Assembly (NCBI GenBank): GCA_023440865.1
Contig: JAEXRM010000227.1
Span: forward strand, 1-42,832
DNA length: 42,832 bases
Direction of reading: 5' to 3'
DNA from: Bacillota bacterium
Lineage (GTDB): Bacteria; Bacillota; Clostridia; DSM-8532
Shown here: positions 16,823 to 24,618 of the stretch, piece after piece
Layout: every line of letters starts with the position of its first letter
Position numbering within the stretch: position 1 is the stretch's first letter
Position numbers and translations under genes: made by a program
The notes under the pieces: generated by a model
What the model was told of the DNA's origin: nothing
The model's database searches: none
What the model saw: only the letters and a program-made list of their open reading frames with translations

Positions 16823-17903
16823 GAATGCGTTTTCCCTGACCGATGGTCCGGTGGCGAAGGACGGCGGGACCGAGCCGGTGGCGTCCCGGGGCATCCCGGC
16901 GGGCGGGCGGATCCGGAACCGGCGCGTCGAAAGCCTGCTGGGCATGTCCGGCTCCTGGCTGTCCGTCGTGCTGATCCTGGGCGCCTGCCTGTTCATCGTC
17001 GCCTATGTGCTCCTCGAGGGCATGGGTGTCGTCTCCCTGCGCTTCCTGCTGAGCGAGCCGGATCCCTCCGCCCTGTCCGCGCACGAAGGCGGCATTCTGA
17101 CGCCGCTCATCGGCACGATGCTCCTGACGGGCATCGGCATCGCGCTGGCGTATCCGGCAGCCCTTTCCACCGCCCTGTTCCTGACGCATGATGCCAGGCG
17201 GGGGCCCGTGTCCCATCTCATCCGCGTGGCGATCGACATCCTGGCCGGCGTGCCGACCGTCGTCATCGCCCTGTTCGCCCTTGCCTTGTCCACCTCGCGG
17301 GGCTTCGGGTTCCTGAGTGTGGACATCGAGGCATCGGACGGCAGCGTGCGCGCCTATGGACGATCCTTCCTGGTGGCCGGTCTTGCGATGGCCGTCATGG
17401 TGCTGCCCTTCATGGCGAAGACGGCCGAGGAGGCGATCAAGTCCGTCTCCCGGCAGTCCTTCGAGGCCTCGGTCGCGCTGGGGGCGACATCCTGGTACAC
17501 CATTCGCCATGTCGTGCTCCGTACCGCCCGGCCCGGACTGGTGACCGCCGTCATTCTCGGCATGGGGCGCATCATCGGCGATACGGCGATCGTGCTCATC
17601 ACGCTGGGCGGCACGCTCCGCATGACGGGCCTGCAGCCCTGGTGGATGCCGGCGAACTGGATGAGCACGCTGCGGAACACCGGCAGCACGCTGACCTCCT
17701 ACATCCTGTTCACCTCGCCGGCCGGGGAGGGCAACAGCGCGGAGGTCTCGTTCGGGGCTTCCGCCGTGCTCATCCTGGTGATCCTTGTGCTCAACGGGCT
17801 GGCCGCGCTGGCGGGCGCAGGCGGGAACCGGACGGGGGATGCCGCGGGAAGCCGTTGGCGGGCGTTGGCGGGTGAAAAGGGGAAAAGGAGCGTGTCCGCA
17901 TGA
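16815..17903 (+). CDS. pstA: Phosphate ABC transporter permease PstA
   Basis: Second channel subunit of the Pst importer, 362 residues with about six membrane helices. The EAA-type loop SFEASVALGATSWYTIRHVVL and the downstream GMGRIIGDTAIVLITLGG are typical of PstA. The start overlaps pstC by 8 bp and the end overlaps pstB by 4 bp, indicating translational coupling. As in PstC, a hydrophilic N-terminal tail of about 45 residues is present. The last 40 residues are also hydrophilic and basic. Confidence 0.92.
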   Translation: MPENAFSLTDGPVAKDGGTEPVASRGIPAGGRIRNRRVESLLGMSGSWLSVVLILGACLFIVAYVLLEGMGVVSLRFLLSEPDPSALSAHEGGILTPLIGTMLLTGIGIALAYPAALSTALFLTHDARRGPVSHLIRVAIDILAGVPTVVIALFALALSTSRGFGFLSVDIEASDGSVRAYGRSFLVAGLAMAVMVLPFMAKTAEEAIKSVSRQSFEASVALGATSWYTIRHVVLRTARPGLVTAVILGMGRIIGDTAIVLITLGGTLRMTGLQPWWMPANWMSTLRNTGSTLTSYILFTSPAGEGNSAEVSFGASAVLILVILVLNGLAALAGAGGNRTGDAAGSRWRALAGEKGKRSVSA

Positions 17904-18781
17904 TCGGATGGAAAACGCGTGTGCCGCATACGGCGGCATCGGTGGCCGCCCCCTCGGGCAAGCAGGCGGGCATGCCGCCTGCACCGGTTCATCCTGAGGA
18001 ACCGGAGGCCGTTGTGCCTGCAACTCCCTGGATCCGTTTCGACAGGGTCGACGCCTGGTACGGGCAAAACCAGGTGCTGCGCCAGGTGACCTTTGACATA
18101 CCCCGGCATGCGATCATGGCGTTCATCGGTCCCTCCGGCTGCGGCAAGACCACGCTGCTCCGTTCGGTCAACCGCCTCAACGACCGCATTCCGACCTTCC
18201 GGCTGGCCGGTCGGGTCATGATGGGCGGCACGGATCTCTACGCGCGCAACGGAGGCGCCTGGGTCTGCGCGCTCCGGCGGCGGACGGGCATGGTGTTCCA
18301 GGCGTCGAATCCCCTGCCCGTGTCGGTGCTCGACAATCTGACCATGCCGCTTTCCGAACATCACCGGATCGGCCGGCGGGACGCCGAGGCGCTGGCCGTC
18401 AGCCAGCTTGAGCGTGTCCACCTCTTCGACGAGGTGAAGGACAAGCTGCGCCAGTCGGCGCTCCGCCTGTCCGGCGGCCAGCAGCAGCGCCTGTGCATCG
18501 CCCGCGCCCTGATGCTGGAGCCGGAGGTGCTGCTGCTGGATGAACCGTGCTCGGCGCTGGATCCGATTTCAACATACCGGATCGAGGATCTGCTGGTCGA
18601 GCTCAAAAACCGGTACACCATCGTGATGGTCACCCACAACATGGAGCAGGCCAGCCGCATCGCCGACCGAACGGCCTTCTTCCATCAGGGGGGCGTGCTG
18701 GAGGAAGGCCCGACCGCCGCGCTGTTCCAACAGCCGAAGCATCCGGTGCTGCGCGGTTATCTGCGCGGCGAACTGGTCTGA
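17900..18781 (+). CDS. pstB: Phosphate import ATP-binding protein PstB
   Basis: ATPase that powers phosphate import. The 293-residue protein has Walker A GPSGCGKTT (77-85), Q-loop MVFQASNPLP, signature LSGGQQQR (about 190-197), Walker B VLLLDEPCSALDP and the H-loop VTHNMEQA. ASNPLP and the long insert after Walker A are PstB-like. The ATG overlaps the pstA stop (ATGA) and has AAGGAG nearby. About 43 residues precede the ABC domain, more than the usual ten or so; an internal ATG at 17972 lacks a ribosome site. No phoU follows; an alkaline phosphatase with its own Pho-type promoter comes next. Confidence 0.94.
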   Translation: MIGWKTRVPHTAASVAAPSGKQAGMPPAPVHPEEPEAVVPATPWIRFDRVDAWYGQNQVLRQVTFDIPRHAIMAFIGPSGCGKTTLLRSVNRLNDRIPTFRLAGRVMMGGTDLYARNGGAWVCALRRRTGMVFQASNPLPVSVLDNLTMPLSEHHRIGRRDAEALAVSQLERVHLFDEVKDKLRQSALRLSGGQQQRLCIARALMLEPEVLLLDEPCSALDPISTYRIEDLLVELKNRYTIVMVTHNMEQASRIADRTAFFHQGGVLEEGPTAALFQQPKHPVLRGYLRGELV

Positions 18782-18799
18782 AGGCGCCCCGGGCCAACC

Positions 18800-18874
18800 G
18801 TAACCTGTTCCTGCCACAAAGCCAACACAAACGCAACATGGCCAAACACGCCGCCAACAATCGCTTGCTACGAT
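18800..18874 (+). promoter_or_regulatory. Pho-box repeat array and -10 box of the alkaline phosphatase gene
   Basis: Hexamers GTAACC 18800, CTGCCA 18811 (weak), CCAACA 18822, GCAACA 18833, CAAACA 18843 and CCAACA 18854 sit at offsets 0, 11, 22, 33, 43 and 54. The -10 box TACGAT (18869-18874), preceded by TGC as an extended -10, is at +69. These offsets equal those of the pstS promoter exactly. It starts 18 bp after pstB ends, so the phosphatase has its own phosphate-controlled promoter. Confidence 0.65.
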
Positions 18875-18909
18875 GCAGGTGGAACCACCGCATGACCAAG
18901 GAGGAGAAC

Positions 18910-20559
18910 ATGAAGGATTGGATCAAGATCACCGCGACGGGTGCCGTCGCCGCCGCCGTCCTTGCCGCGCAGATCCTCACGGCCGCCGCCGCCACCGTGG
19001 CGCCGGCCGTTCCCGCCATGCCGGCGTCCCCGGCGCAAAAGAAGGTCAAGAGTGTGATCATGATGGTGCCGGACGGCATGAGCGTCTCCGCCACCACGCT
19101 GGCCCGTTTCTACAGGGATCCGGCCGGGAAGACCCCGCTGGCGCTGGACGAGATGGCATCCGGCCTGGTCCGCACCCAGTGGGCCAACGGCATGATCACC
19201 GACTCTGCGCCCGCCGGAACCGCCTTTTCCACGGGCAGCAAGACCGATGACGGCGTCATCGGCTGTCTGCCGAAGGACAAGGGGTACCAGCCCGTCGCGA
19301 CCGTCCTTGAGGCGGCCAAGCTGGCCGGCAAGTCGACCGGCCTGATCGCCACCTCCGAGATCATGCATGCGACTCCTGCGGATTTTGCTTCCCACGACCC
19401 TTCCCGCAAAAGCTACGACAACCTGGGCGAGCAGCTGGCCTACAACGGCGTGGATGTGATCCTTGGCGCCGGCGACAGCTTTTTTTCGGCGGAGACGCGT
19501 CTCGACCGCGAGGACATGAACCTCGTGCTCAAGGAGAAGGGCTATGACGTCATCACCACGCTGGCCGGTCTCCGCGCCAGCAAGGCGGCCCGCCTGTGGG
19601 GATCGTTCTCGAAGACCTCCCTGGCCTACGAGATGGACCGCGACCAAAGCAAGGAACCGTCCCTCGCGGAGATGACCGCCAAGGCCATCGAGGTGTTGTC
19701 GAAGGATCCGGACGGCTTCTTCCTGATGGTCGAGGGCAGCAAGGTCGACTGGGCGGCCCATGCCAACGACACGATCGGCATCATTTCCGACACGCTCGCG
19801 TTCGATGCGGCCGTCAAGGTGGCCCTCGACCATGCGAAAAAGAGCGGGGACGTCGCCGTGCTGGCTGCGACCGACCATGGCAACAGCGGGCTCTCCATTG
19901 GGGCCGCCTCGACGAATGCCGACTACAACAAGCGTCCCGTCGGCGACTTCATCACCCCCCTGAAGAAGGCGAAGCTGACCATCGAGGGAACCCTGAGGAA
20001 GTTTGACACCATGTTGCTGCCCGACCGCACGAACCTGTCGAACCTGTGCGGCACCTGGTACGGGTTGGACGACCTGACCGCCGAGGAGCTGGCTTCCCTC
20101 GCCGCCTGCACCAAGACCGCCGACATGGGCCCGTTGATGGTCGCCATGCTCGCCAAGCGCGCCAATCTCGCCTACACGACCACGGGCCACACCGGCGAGG
20201 ATGTCGCGCTGTATGCCTGGTCGCCCGACGGCGACCGTCTGACCGGCGTCGTGGAAAACACCGATCTGGCCACCTACATGGCCCGCAAGCTGGGGGTGGA
20301 CCTGGCCGCCTCCACCAGCCGCCTGTTTGTGAACGGGGTCAAGGCCTTTGCCGCCAGAGGGGCCAGGGCGGAAATCATCCGTCACGACGAGACAGGCAAC
20401 CACCTGCTGCAGGTCGTCAAGGGTGAGCAGCGCCTGCTGATTCCCGTCAACAAGAACGAAGCCTGGCTCGGTGACGAAATGAAATCCCTTCCCGGTGTGA
20501 CTGTCCTCGTCAACGGGGTATTCTACGTGTCACAGGATGCCATCGACCTGATCCGCTGA
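18910..20559 (+). CDS. Secreted alkaline phosphatase
   Basis: Releases phosphate from organic phosphate esters outside the cell. ATG at 18910 has AAGGAGG five bases upstream (another in-frame ATG lies at 18892) and gives 549 residues with a signal peptide ending in an alanine-rich segment (about 1-28). Metal and catalytic motifs of the PhoA family: VPDGM near 47, ITDSAPAGTAFSTGSKT with nucleophile Ser99, MVEGSKVDWAAHANDT, AATDHGNSG and GHTGEDVALYAWSP. The last 85 residues lie beyond the catalytic fold; LFVNGVKAF and TVLVNGVFYVSQDAIDLI resemble the copper-amine-oxidase-N-type domain also found on PstS. The Pho-type promoter just upstream fits induction by phosphate starvation. Confidence 0.88.
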   Translation: MKDWIKITATGAVAAAVLAAQILTAAAATVAPAVPAMPASPAQKKVKSVIMMVPDGMSVSATTLARFYRDPAGKTPLALDEMASGLVRTQWANGMITDSAPAGTAFSTGSKTDDGVIGCLPKDKGYQPVATVLEAAKLAGKSTGLIATSEIMHATPADFASHDPSRKSYDNLGEQLAYNGVDVILGAGDSFFSAETRLDREDMNLVLKEKGYDVITTLAGLRASKAARLWGSFSKTSLAYEMDRDQSKEPSLAEMTAKAIEVLSKDPDGFFLMVEGSKVDWAAHANDTIGIISDTLAFDAAVKVALDHAKKSGDVAVLAATDHGNSGLSIGAASTNADYNKRPVGDFITPLKKAKLTIEGTLRKFDTMLLPDRTNLSNLCGTWYGLDDLTAEELASLAACTKTADMGPLMVAMLAKRANLAYTTTGHTGEDVALYAWSPDGDRLTGVVENTDLATYMARKLGVDLAASTSRLFVNGVKAFAARGARAEIIRHDETGNHLLQVVKGEQRLLIPVNKNEAWLGDEMKSLPGVTVLVNGVFYVSQDAIDLIR

Positions 20560-20593
20560 GCCGGTCGAGCCCGTCCGGTTCCTCCACCTCCGC

Positions 20594-20626
20594 GGGAGGC
20601 GGCTCCATCCGTCGCAGCCGCCTCTC
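20594..20626 (+). terminator. Terminator candidate after alkaline phosphatase
   Basis: A stem of about 11 bp including one G-T pair (20594-20604 with 20616-20626), followed by a pyrimidine-rich stretch CTTTCC. It lies about 35 bp after the phosphatase stop. Confidence 0.55.
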
Positions 20627-20644
20627 CTTTCCTCGTGCCCCCCG

Positions 20645-20686
20645 TGCCCGGACGAGCGCTGCCTTGGCAGGCGGGTCGTCCGGGCA
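20645..20686. repeat. Long inverted repeat (second hairpin)
   Basis: An 11-bp perfect stem (20645-20655 with 20676-20686) encloses a second small stem CTGCC/GGCAG. There is no T-run. It may back up the preceding terminator. Confidence 0.5.
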
Positions 20687-20757
20687 TGTTCCGTGAGGGA
20701 GCGGGTTCGGTTGCGATGCGGGCTCGCGGCATCCTTGACAACCATTTCACAAAATCA

Positions 20758-20785
20758 TTGACACAGGAACCGGTTGTGGTAGAAT
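20758..20785 (+). promoter_or_regulatory. Promoter of the riboswitch-serA transcript
   Basis: TTGACA (20758-20763), a perfect -35, and TAGAAT (20780-20785) are spaced by 16 bp. Transcription would begin near 20792, about 30 bases before the first aptamer. Confidence 0.7.
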
Positions 20786-20821
20786 GAAACACAATTCCAA
20801 ATCGCACGATCCGGTTGATGA

Positions 20822-21020
20822 CCGGGGGAGAGTGGTGCCGCAGCGCACCCGCCGACGGAGTGACACTCACAGGCGAAAGGACCCCGGTCGGACGGCACTC
20901 TGGAGAGATCGCCCCCTGCATGTCCATCCTGCAGGCGCGGCGACGCCGAAGGGGCAAGTTCCGAATCCCGATGCGCGGCATCGGCGGGAATGCATCTCTC
21001 AGGCAAAAGGACAGAGGCAG
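20822..21020 (+). ncRNA. Tandem glycine riboswitch
   Basis: Two glycine aptamers in a row. Aptamer 1 runs from GGGGGAGAG (20824-20832) through CGCCGACGGAG and AGGCGAAAGGAC to the linker CACTCTGGAGAG (to 20907). Aptamer 2 starts at that GGAGAG and contains CGCCGAAGGGGCAA (20944-20957) and CTCTCAGGCAAAAGGACAG (from 20996). These blocks match the known glycine-aptamer consensus. An intrinsic terminator follows at 21065 and serA at 21149. Whether glycine raises or lowers serA expression cannot be told from the primary sequence. Confidence 0.9.
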
Positions 21021-21064
21021 GTTTTCCGCATGGCATGCCGCGCGGAAGCATACGTCCCATCCGG

Positions 21065-21091
21065 AGCCAGGCGAAAGCCTCGGCTTTTTTT
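21065..21091 (+). terminator. Riboswitch-controlled intrinsic terminator before serA
   Basis: Stem AGCCAGGC / GCCT-C-GGCT (8 bp with one bulged C), a GAAA tetraloop and seven T. It sits between the second aptamer and serA, in the position of the expression platform. Confidence 0.85.
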
Positions 21092-21148
21092 GTACCCCTT
21101 GTCCGCATGAGCGGGACGATCCACATTCGTAGAACGGGAGGAGCACAC

Positions 21149-22753
21149 ATGCCGAAGATCATCGTCACCGACAAGATGTCCGCCAACGGGGTAGACTACC
21201 TCAAGTCGAAGGGGTTCGAGGTCGACACGCCCTACGGCATCTCCCATGAGGACCTGCTCGGGGTCATCGGCCAGTATGATGCCATCATCGTTCGTTCGGC
21301 CACGAAGGTGAAGCAGGATGTGATCGACCGCGGGATCAACCTCAAGGTCGCCGGCCGTGCCGGCAACGGTGTGGACAACATCGATGTCGCCGCCTGCACC
21401 AAGCGCGGCATCGCGGTCGTGAACACGCCCGAGGGCAACATCATGGCGGCCGCCGAGATGAGTGTCGCGTTGATCTTCTCCGTGTTCCGCAATGTCGGGC
21501 CGGCCCACCATGCCGCCAAAATGAATGATTTCCGCCGCAACCGCTTCGTCGGCGAGGAGCTCGAGGGCAAGACCGCGGGTGTCATCGGCCTGGGCAAGAT
21601 CGGCTCGATCGTGGCCCGCAAGCTCAAGGGCGTGGGCATGGACGTCATCGGCTACGACCCCTACATCACCGAGGAACGTGCTGCGGCGCTGGGCGTCACG
21701 GTTTGCCCGACGCTCGACGAGATGCTCGCGAAGGTCGACCTGGTTACCATCCACATTCCGAAGAGCCCCGAAAGCAAGAACCTCATCGGCGCGCGCGAGC
21801 TGGCCCTGTGCAAGAAGGGCGTGCGCATCGTGAACGTGGCCCGCGGCGGCATGGTGGACGAGAAGGCGCTGTATGACGCCATCGTGTCCGGACATGTGGC
21901 CGGCGCGGCGCTTGACGTGCAGGAAGTGGAACCCAACTTCAACAAGGCGCCCGAGGAGCAGGACTACAAGAACGCCCTGCTCGAGCTCGAGCAGGTGACC
22001 TTCACGCCCCACCTGGGCGCCTCGACGAAGGAGGCCAACCTCAACTGCTCGCTCGATGTCGCGAAGATGGTGGAGGCCGTGCTCAACGGCGAACTGGTGC
22101 CTGCGGTGAACATGCCGGCCATGGGCGGCGACGTCAAGGGCCTGCGCCCCTACATCGAGCTGGGCGAAAAACTCGGATCCATCTACTACCAGGCCGAGAA
22201 GGAGACCGTGCAGCGCATCGAGGTCGTCTATTCGGGCGATCTGGCCGACAAGCCCATGAAGCCGGTCACCCTTGCGGTCGTCAAGGGCTTCCTGTGCGCG
22301 ACGGGCGCCTCCGATGTCAACTACATCAATGCGGAGCTCAAGCTCAACGATTTTGGCGTCGACCTCGTCGAAAGCCGGTCGAGCCAGCTCGAGAAGTACA
22401 CCAACCTCATCACCGTGCGCTTCGTGCGCAAGGACCGTACGCTCGAGGTCGCCGGAACCGTGTTCGCGAAGGATTCCATCCGCATCGTCGATTTCTTCGG
22501 CTACAAGCTCGATTTCGAGCCCGCGCCGTTCGTCATCGCGCTGCAGAACCAGGATGTCCCCGGCATCATCGGCAAGGTGGGCACCGTGCTCGGCAGCCGT
22601 GGCATCAATATCGCCGCCATGCAGTGGAGCCGTGACAGCAAGGGAGAGAAGGCGGTTTCGTTCGTCAGCATCGACGGTGTCGCCGACGATGCCGTCATCT
22701 CGGATCTCAAGGCCATCCCCGGCGTGCTCAAGGCCAGCCAGCTGCTGTTCTGA
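21149..22753 (+). CDS. serA: D-3-phosphoglycerate dehydrogenase
   Basis: First step of serine synthesis: oxidises 3-phosphoglycerate with NAD. ATG at 21149 has GGGAGGAG upstream; the frame is open further up through the riboswitch, which is not coding. The 534 residues match the long form of the enzyme. The NAD-binding site is VIGLGKIGSIVARKL near 146. The catalytic blocks are NVARGGMVDEKAL with arginine and FTPHLGAST with histidine. An intervening (ASB-type) domain spans about 315-450. A C-terminal ACT domain (about 460-534, starting IALQNQDVPGIIGKV) is a common serine-feedback site. The glycine riboswitch adds a second, RNA-level control. Confidence 0.95.
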   Translation: MPKIIVTDKMSANGVDYLKSKGFEVDTPYGISHEDLLGVIGQYDAIIVRSATKVKQDVIDRGINLKVAGRAGNGVDNIDVAACTKRGIAVVNTPEGNIMAAAEMSVALIFSVFRNVGPAHHAAKMNDFRRNRFVGEELEGKTAGVIGLGKIGSIVARKLKGVGMDVIGYDPYITEERAAALGVTVCPTLDEMLAKVDLVTIHIPKSPESKNLIGARELALCKKGVRIVNVARGGMVDEKALYDAIVSGHVAGAALDVQEVEPNFNKAPEEQDYKNALLELEQVTFTPHLGASTKEANLNCSLDVAKMVEAVLNGELVPAVNMPAMGGDVKGLRPYIELGEKLGSIYYQAEKETVQRIEVVYSGDLADKPMKPVTLAVVKGFLCATGASDVNYINAELKLNDFGVDLVESRSSQLEKYTNLITVRFVRKDRTLEVAGTVFAKDSIRIVDFFGYKLDFEPAPFVIALQNQDVPGIIGKVGTVLGSRGINIAAMQWSRDSKGEKAVSFVSIDGVADDAVISDLKAIPGVLKASQLLF

Positions 22754-22770
22754 GCGCCGGAGGCGCAACG

Positions 22771-22797
22771 GCCAGTCGCCTGCCTGCGGCGACTGGC
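22771..22797 (+). terminator. Hairpin after serA
   Basis: A perfect 10-bp stem (22771-22780 with 22788-22797) and a 7-base loop, without a T-run. A small GCGCC/GGCGC stem precedes it (22754-22766). Confidence 0.45.
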
Positions 22798-22826
22798 GCG
22801 TGGCGCCAAGTGAAAACATCGTGATG

Positions 22827-22858
22827 GAGCCGGTTGACGTGTTTCAACCGGCTCTTTT
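22827..22858 (+). terminator. Intrinsic terminator of serA
   Basis: An 11-bp perfect stem (22827-22837 with 22844-22854) followed by TTTT. Confidence 0.8.
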
Positions 22859-22860
22859 CG

Positions 22861-22869
22861 TGATAAAAT
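22861..22869 (+). promoter_or_regulatory. Extended -10 promoter candidate for the ppx-ppk cluster
   Basis: TGATAAAAT is an extended -10 element. A weak -35 (TTTCAA, 22842-22847, 16-bp spacing) overlaps the right arm of the serA terminator. The leader to the ATG at 23047 would be about 170 bases and shows no recognised element. Confidence 0.4.
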
Positions 22870-23046
22870 GAGACAACCGCGCATGCCATGCACACACTGT
22901 TCCCGCCGCCCGGCCGGGTGCCCGGCGCGTCCGGGACATCCCGTCCCGCCGGACGGGAACAGACCGCTTCACGGTACCGGGGGCGGGCATGCCTTGACCC
23001 GCGCGGAGAACCGGCCGGCGCCATGTCGGCCAGACCGGGGTGCACC

Positions 23047-24618
23047 ATGGGAAAGACCGCCCGCCTCTTCGCCGCCATCGACATCGGCTCCCAGCGCCTT
23101 CGCATGAAGATCGTGGAGATCGGCCGCGAGGGGCGTCTTCGCGAACTCGAGAATGTCGACCTGCTGATTCCGCTGGGTCGTGACACCTTCAACGACGGCA
23201 AGCTCAGCTTTGCCTCGGTACGGGGCACCTGCGACGCCATCGCCGGCTTCCAGCGCCTGATGACCGACTATGGCGTCCGCGAGTGCCGCGTTGTGGCAAC
23301 CAGCGCCCTGCGCGAAGCATCGAACCGCGAGTACATGGTCGATCAGATCCGGATGCTGACCGGGCTGGACGTGGAGATCATCAACAATGCCCAGGAAAAG
23401 TTCCTGACCTTTCAGGCGGCGCGCGTCCTGTTGCCGGAAACGCAGGCGGGCGCATGCGGGGAAAGCGTTCTGGTGCTCGACATCGGCGCCGGCAGCATCC
23501 AGCTGTCCCGCTGCATCGGCGGACGCCTGGTTTCCAGTCAGAGCATGAAGATCGGCGCGTTGCGCATCAAGGAGGCCATGGCGCGCATCGAGCAGCATTC
23601 GCTGCGGTTTTCCGACGTGCTCGAGGAGTACATCGAGGCGCATGTCGAGAGTCTGGAGACATTCCGCGACACCGCGGGGCCTTCCCGGTTCGTCGTCATC
23701 ACGGGTGAATCGGACACGCTCGTGAAGCTGGCGGGTGCCGATGGCGCCGGTCCGATGACCGCCATTTCCCGCGAGCGCTTCGAGAAAGCTTTCCACAAGG
23801 CGGTGGAGATGCCGGCCCCCCAGCTTGCGGCACTCTGCGGCATCTCGCAGGCGGGGGCGGAGGTCATTGCGCCGGTGCTCCTGCTCATCCGCACCTTCTT
23901 TGACAAGAGCACGGCCCGGGAGGTGCTTTTTCCTCATGTCACCCTGGTGGATGGCCTGATCGCCGAGCATGTGCAGGCGGATTTCGCCAAATCCGGATCC
24001 GGACCCTTCGAGGCCGACATCCTGTCGATCGCCGACCATCTGGCCCAACGGTACCTGTTCAACCGCGCACACTCGGAATATGTGGCGTCGGCGGCGCTGC
24101 TGCTGTTCGACAGCCTGCGCACCCTGCACGGCATGGACGCGCGCGACCGTTTCCTGCTGCACGTCGCGGCGGTGTTGCATGACACGGGCAAGTTCATCGC
24201 GGCCGATCCGCACGCCAAGCATTCCGACAGCCTCATCCGCGCCTCGCAGCTGGCCGGTCTTTCCGACCGGGAGCTGCTCACCGTTGCGAGCATTGCCCGG
24301 TTCCATTCGTCGGAGGAGCCGGTCTTCGACAGCGACAACCTGCGTCGCCTGGACGTGCGCAGCCGGCTCAAGACCGTGAAGCTGGTCGCCATCATCCGCC
24401 TTGCGGACGCGCTGGACACGAGCCACCGCCAGAAGATCACGGGCTTGCGCGTGGAACTGGCGGAGAACGCCTGCCGTGTCCGTGGATCCAGCCGTGTGGA
24501 CACCGCGCTCGAGCAGTGGACCTTCGGCATGAAGTCGGAATTCTTCCGTGAGGTTTTCGGGCTCAAGCCCCTCCTCGCGATCGTGAACAAGGCGGGCAAG
24601 CCCGAGGAGGCGCCATGA
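23047..24618 (+). CDS. Ppx/GppA family protein with HD-type C-terminal domain (divergent)
   Basis: Member of the exopolyphosphatase / pppGpp phosphatase family, 523 residues from the ATG at 23047 (MGKTARLFAAIDIGS); upstream frame lacks family similarity, and the ribosome site is weak. The N-terminal actin-like domain (about 1-300) has AAIDIGSQRLRMK, VVATSALREASN and LVLDIGAGSIQLS. The HD-type helical domain (about 310-500) has HVAAVLHDTGKF. Compared with the second copy at 26852, ISGEEEA is replaced by INNAQEK and DIGGAS by DIGAGS, so the usual catalytic glutamate seems changed to glutamine. It resembles a subfamily often found beside ppk1 in Clostridia. Activity may be altered or regulatory. 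It overlaps ppk1 by 4 bp. Confidence 0.8.
   Translation: MGKTARLFAAIDIGSQRLRMKIVEIGREGRLRELENVDLLIPLGRDTFNDGKLSFASVRGTCDAIAGFQRLMTDYGVRECRVVATSALREASNREYMVDQIRMLTGLDVEIINNAQEKFLTFQAARVLLPETQAGACGESVLVLDIGAGSIQLSRCIGGRLVSSQSMKIGALRIKEAMARIEQHSLRFSDVLEEYIEAHVESLETFRDTAGPSRFVVITGESDTLVKLAGADGAGPMTAISRERFEKAFHKAVEMPAPQLAALCGISQAGAEVIAPVLLLIRTFFDKSTAREVLFPHVTLVDGLIAEHVQADFAKSGSGPFEADILSIADHLAQRYLFNRAHSEYVASAALLLFDSLRTLHGMDARDRFLLHVAAVLHDTGKFIAADPHAKHSDSLIRASQLAGLSDRELLTVASIARFHSSEEPVFDSDNLRRLDVRSRLKTVKLVAIIRLADALDTSHRQKITGLRVELAENACRVRGSSRVDTALEQWTFGMKSEFFREVFGLKPLLAIVNKAGKPEEAP

Noticed and set aside
20735..20755. A second TTGACA upstream of the serA promoter
   Set aside because: No -10 box lies at a workable distance; the TTGACA at 20758 fits better.
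20999..22819. A 606-codon frame antisense to serA
   Set aside because: Same cause: high third-position GC removes stops on the opposite strand. serA is certain.
22827..22839. TTGACG as a -35 box for the ppx cluster
   Set aside because: The spacing to TAAAAT is 24 bp, and the bases belong to the serA terminator stem.
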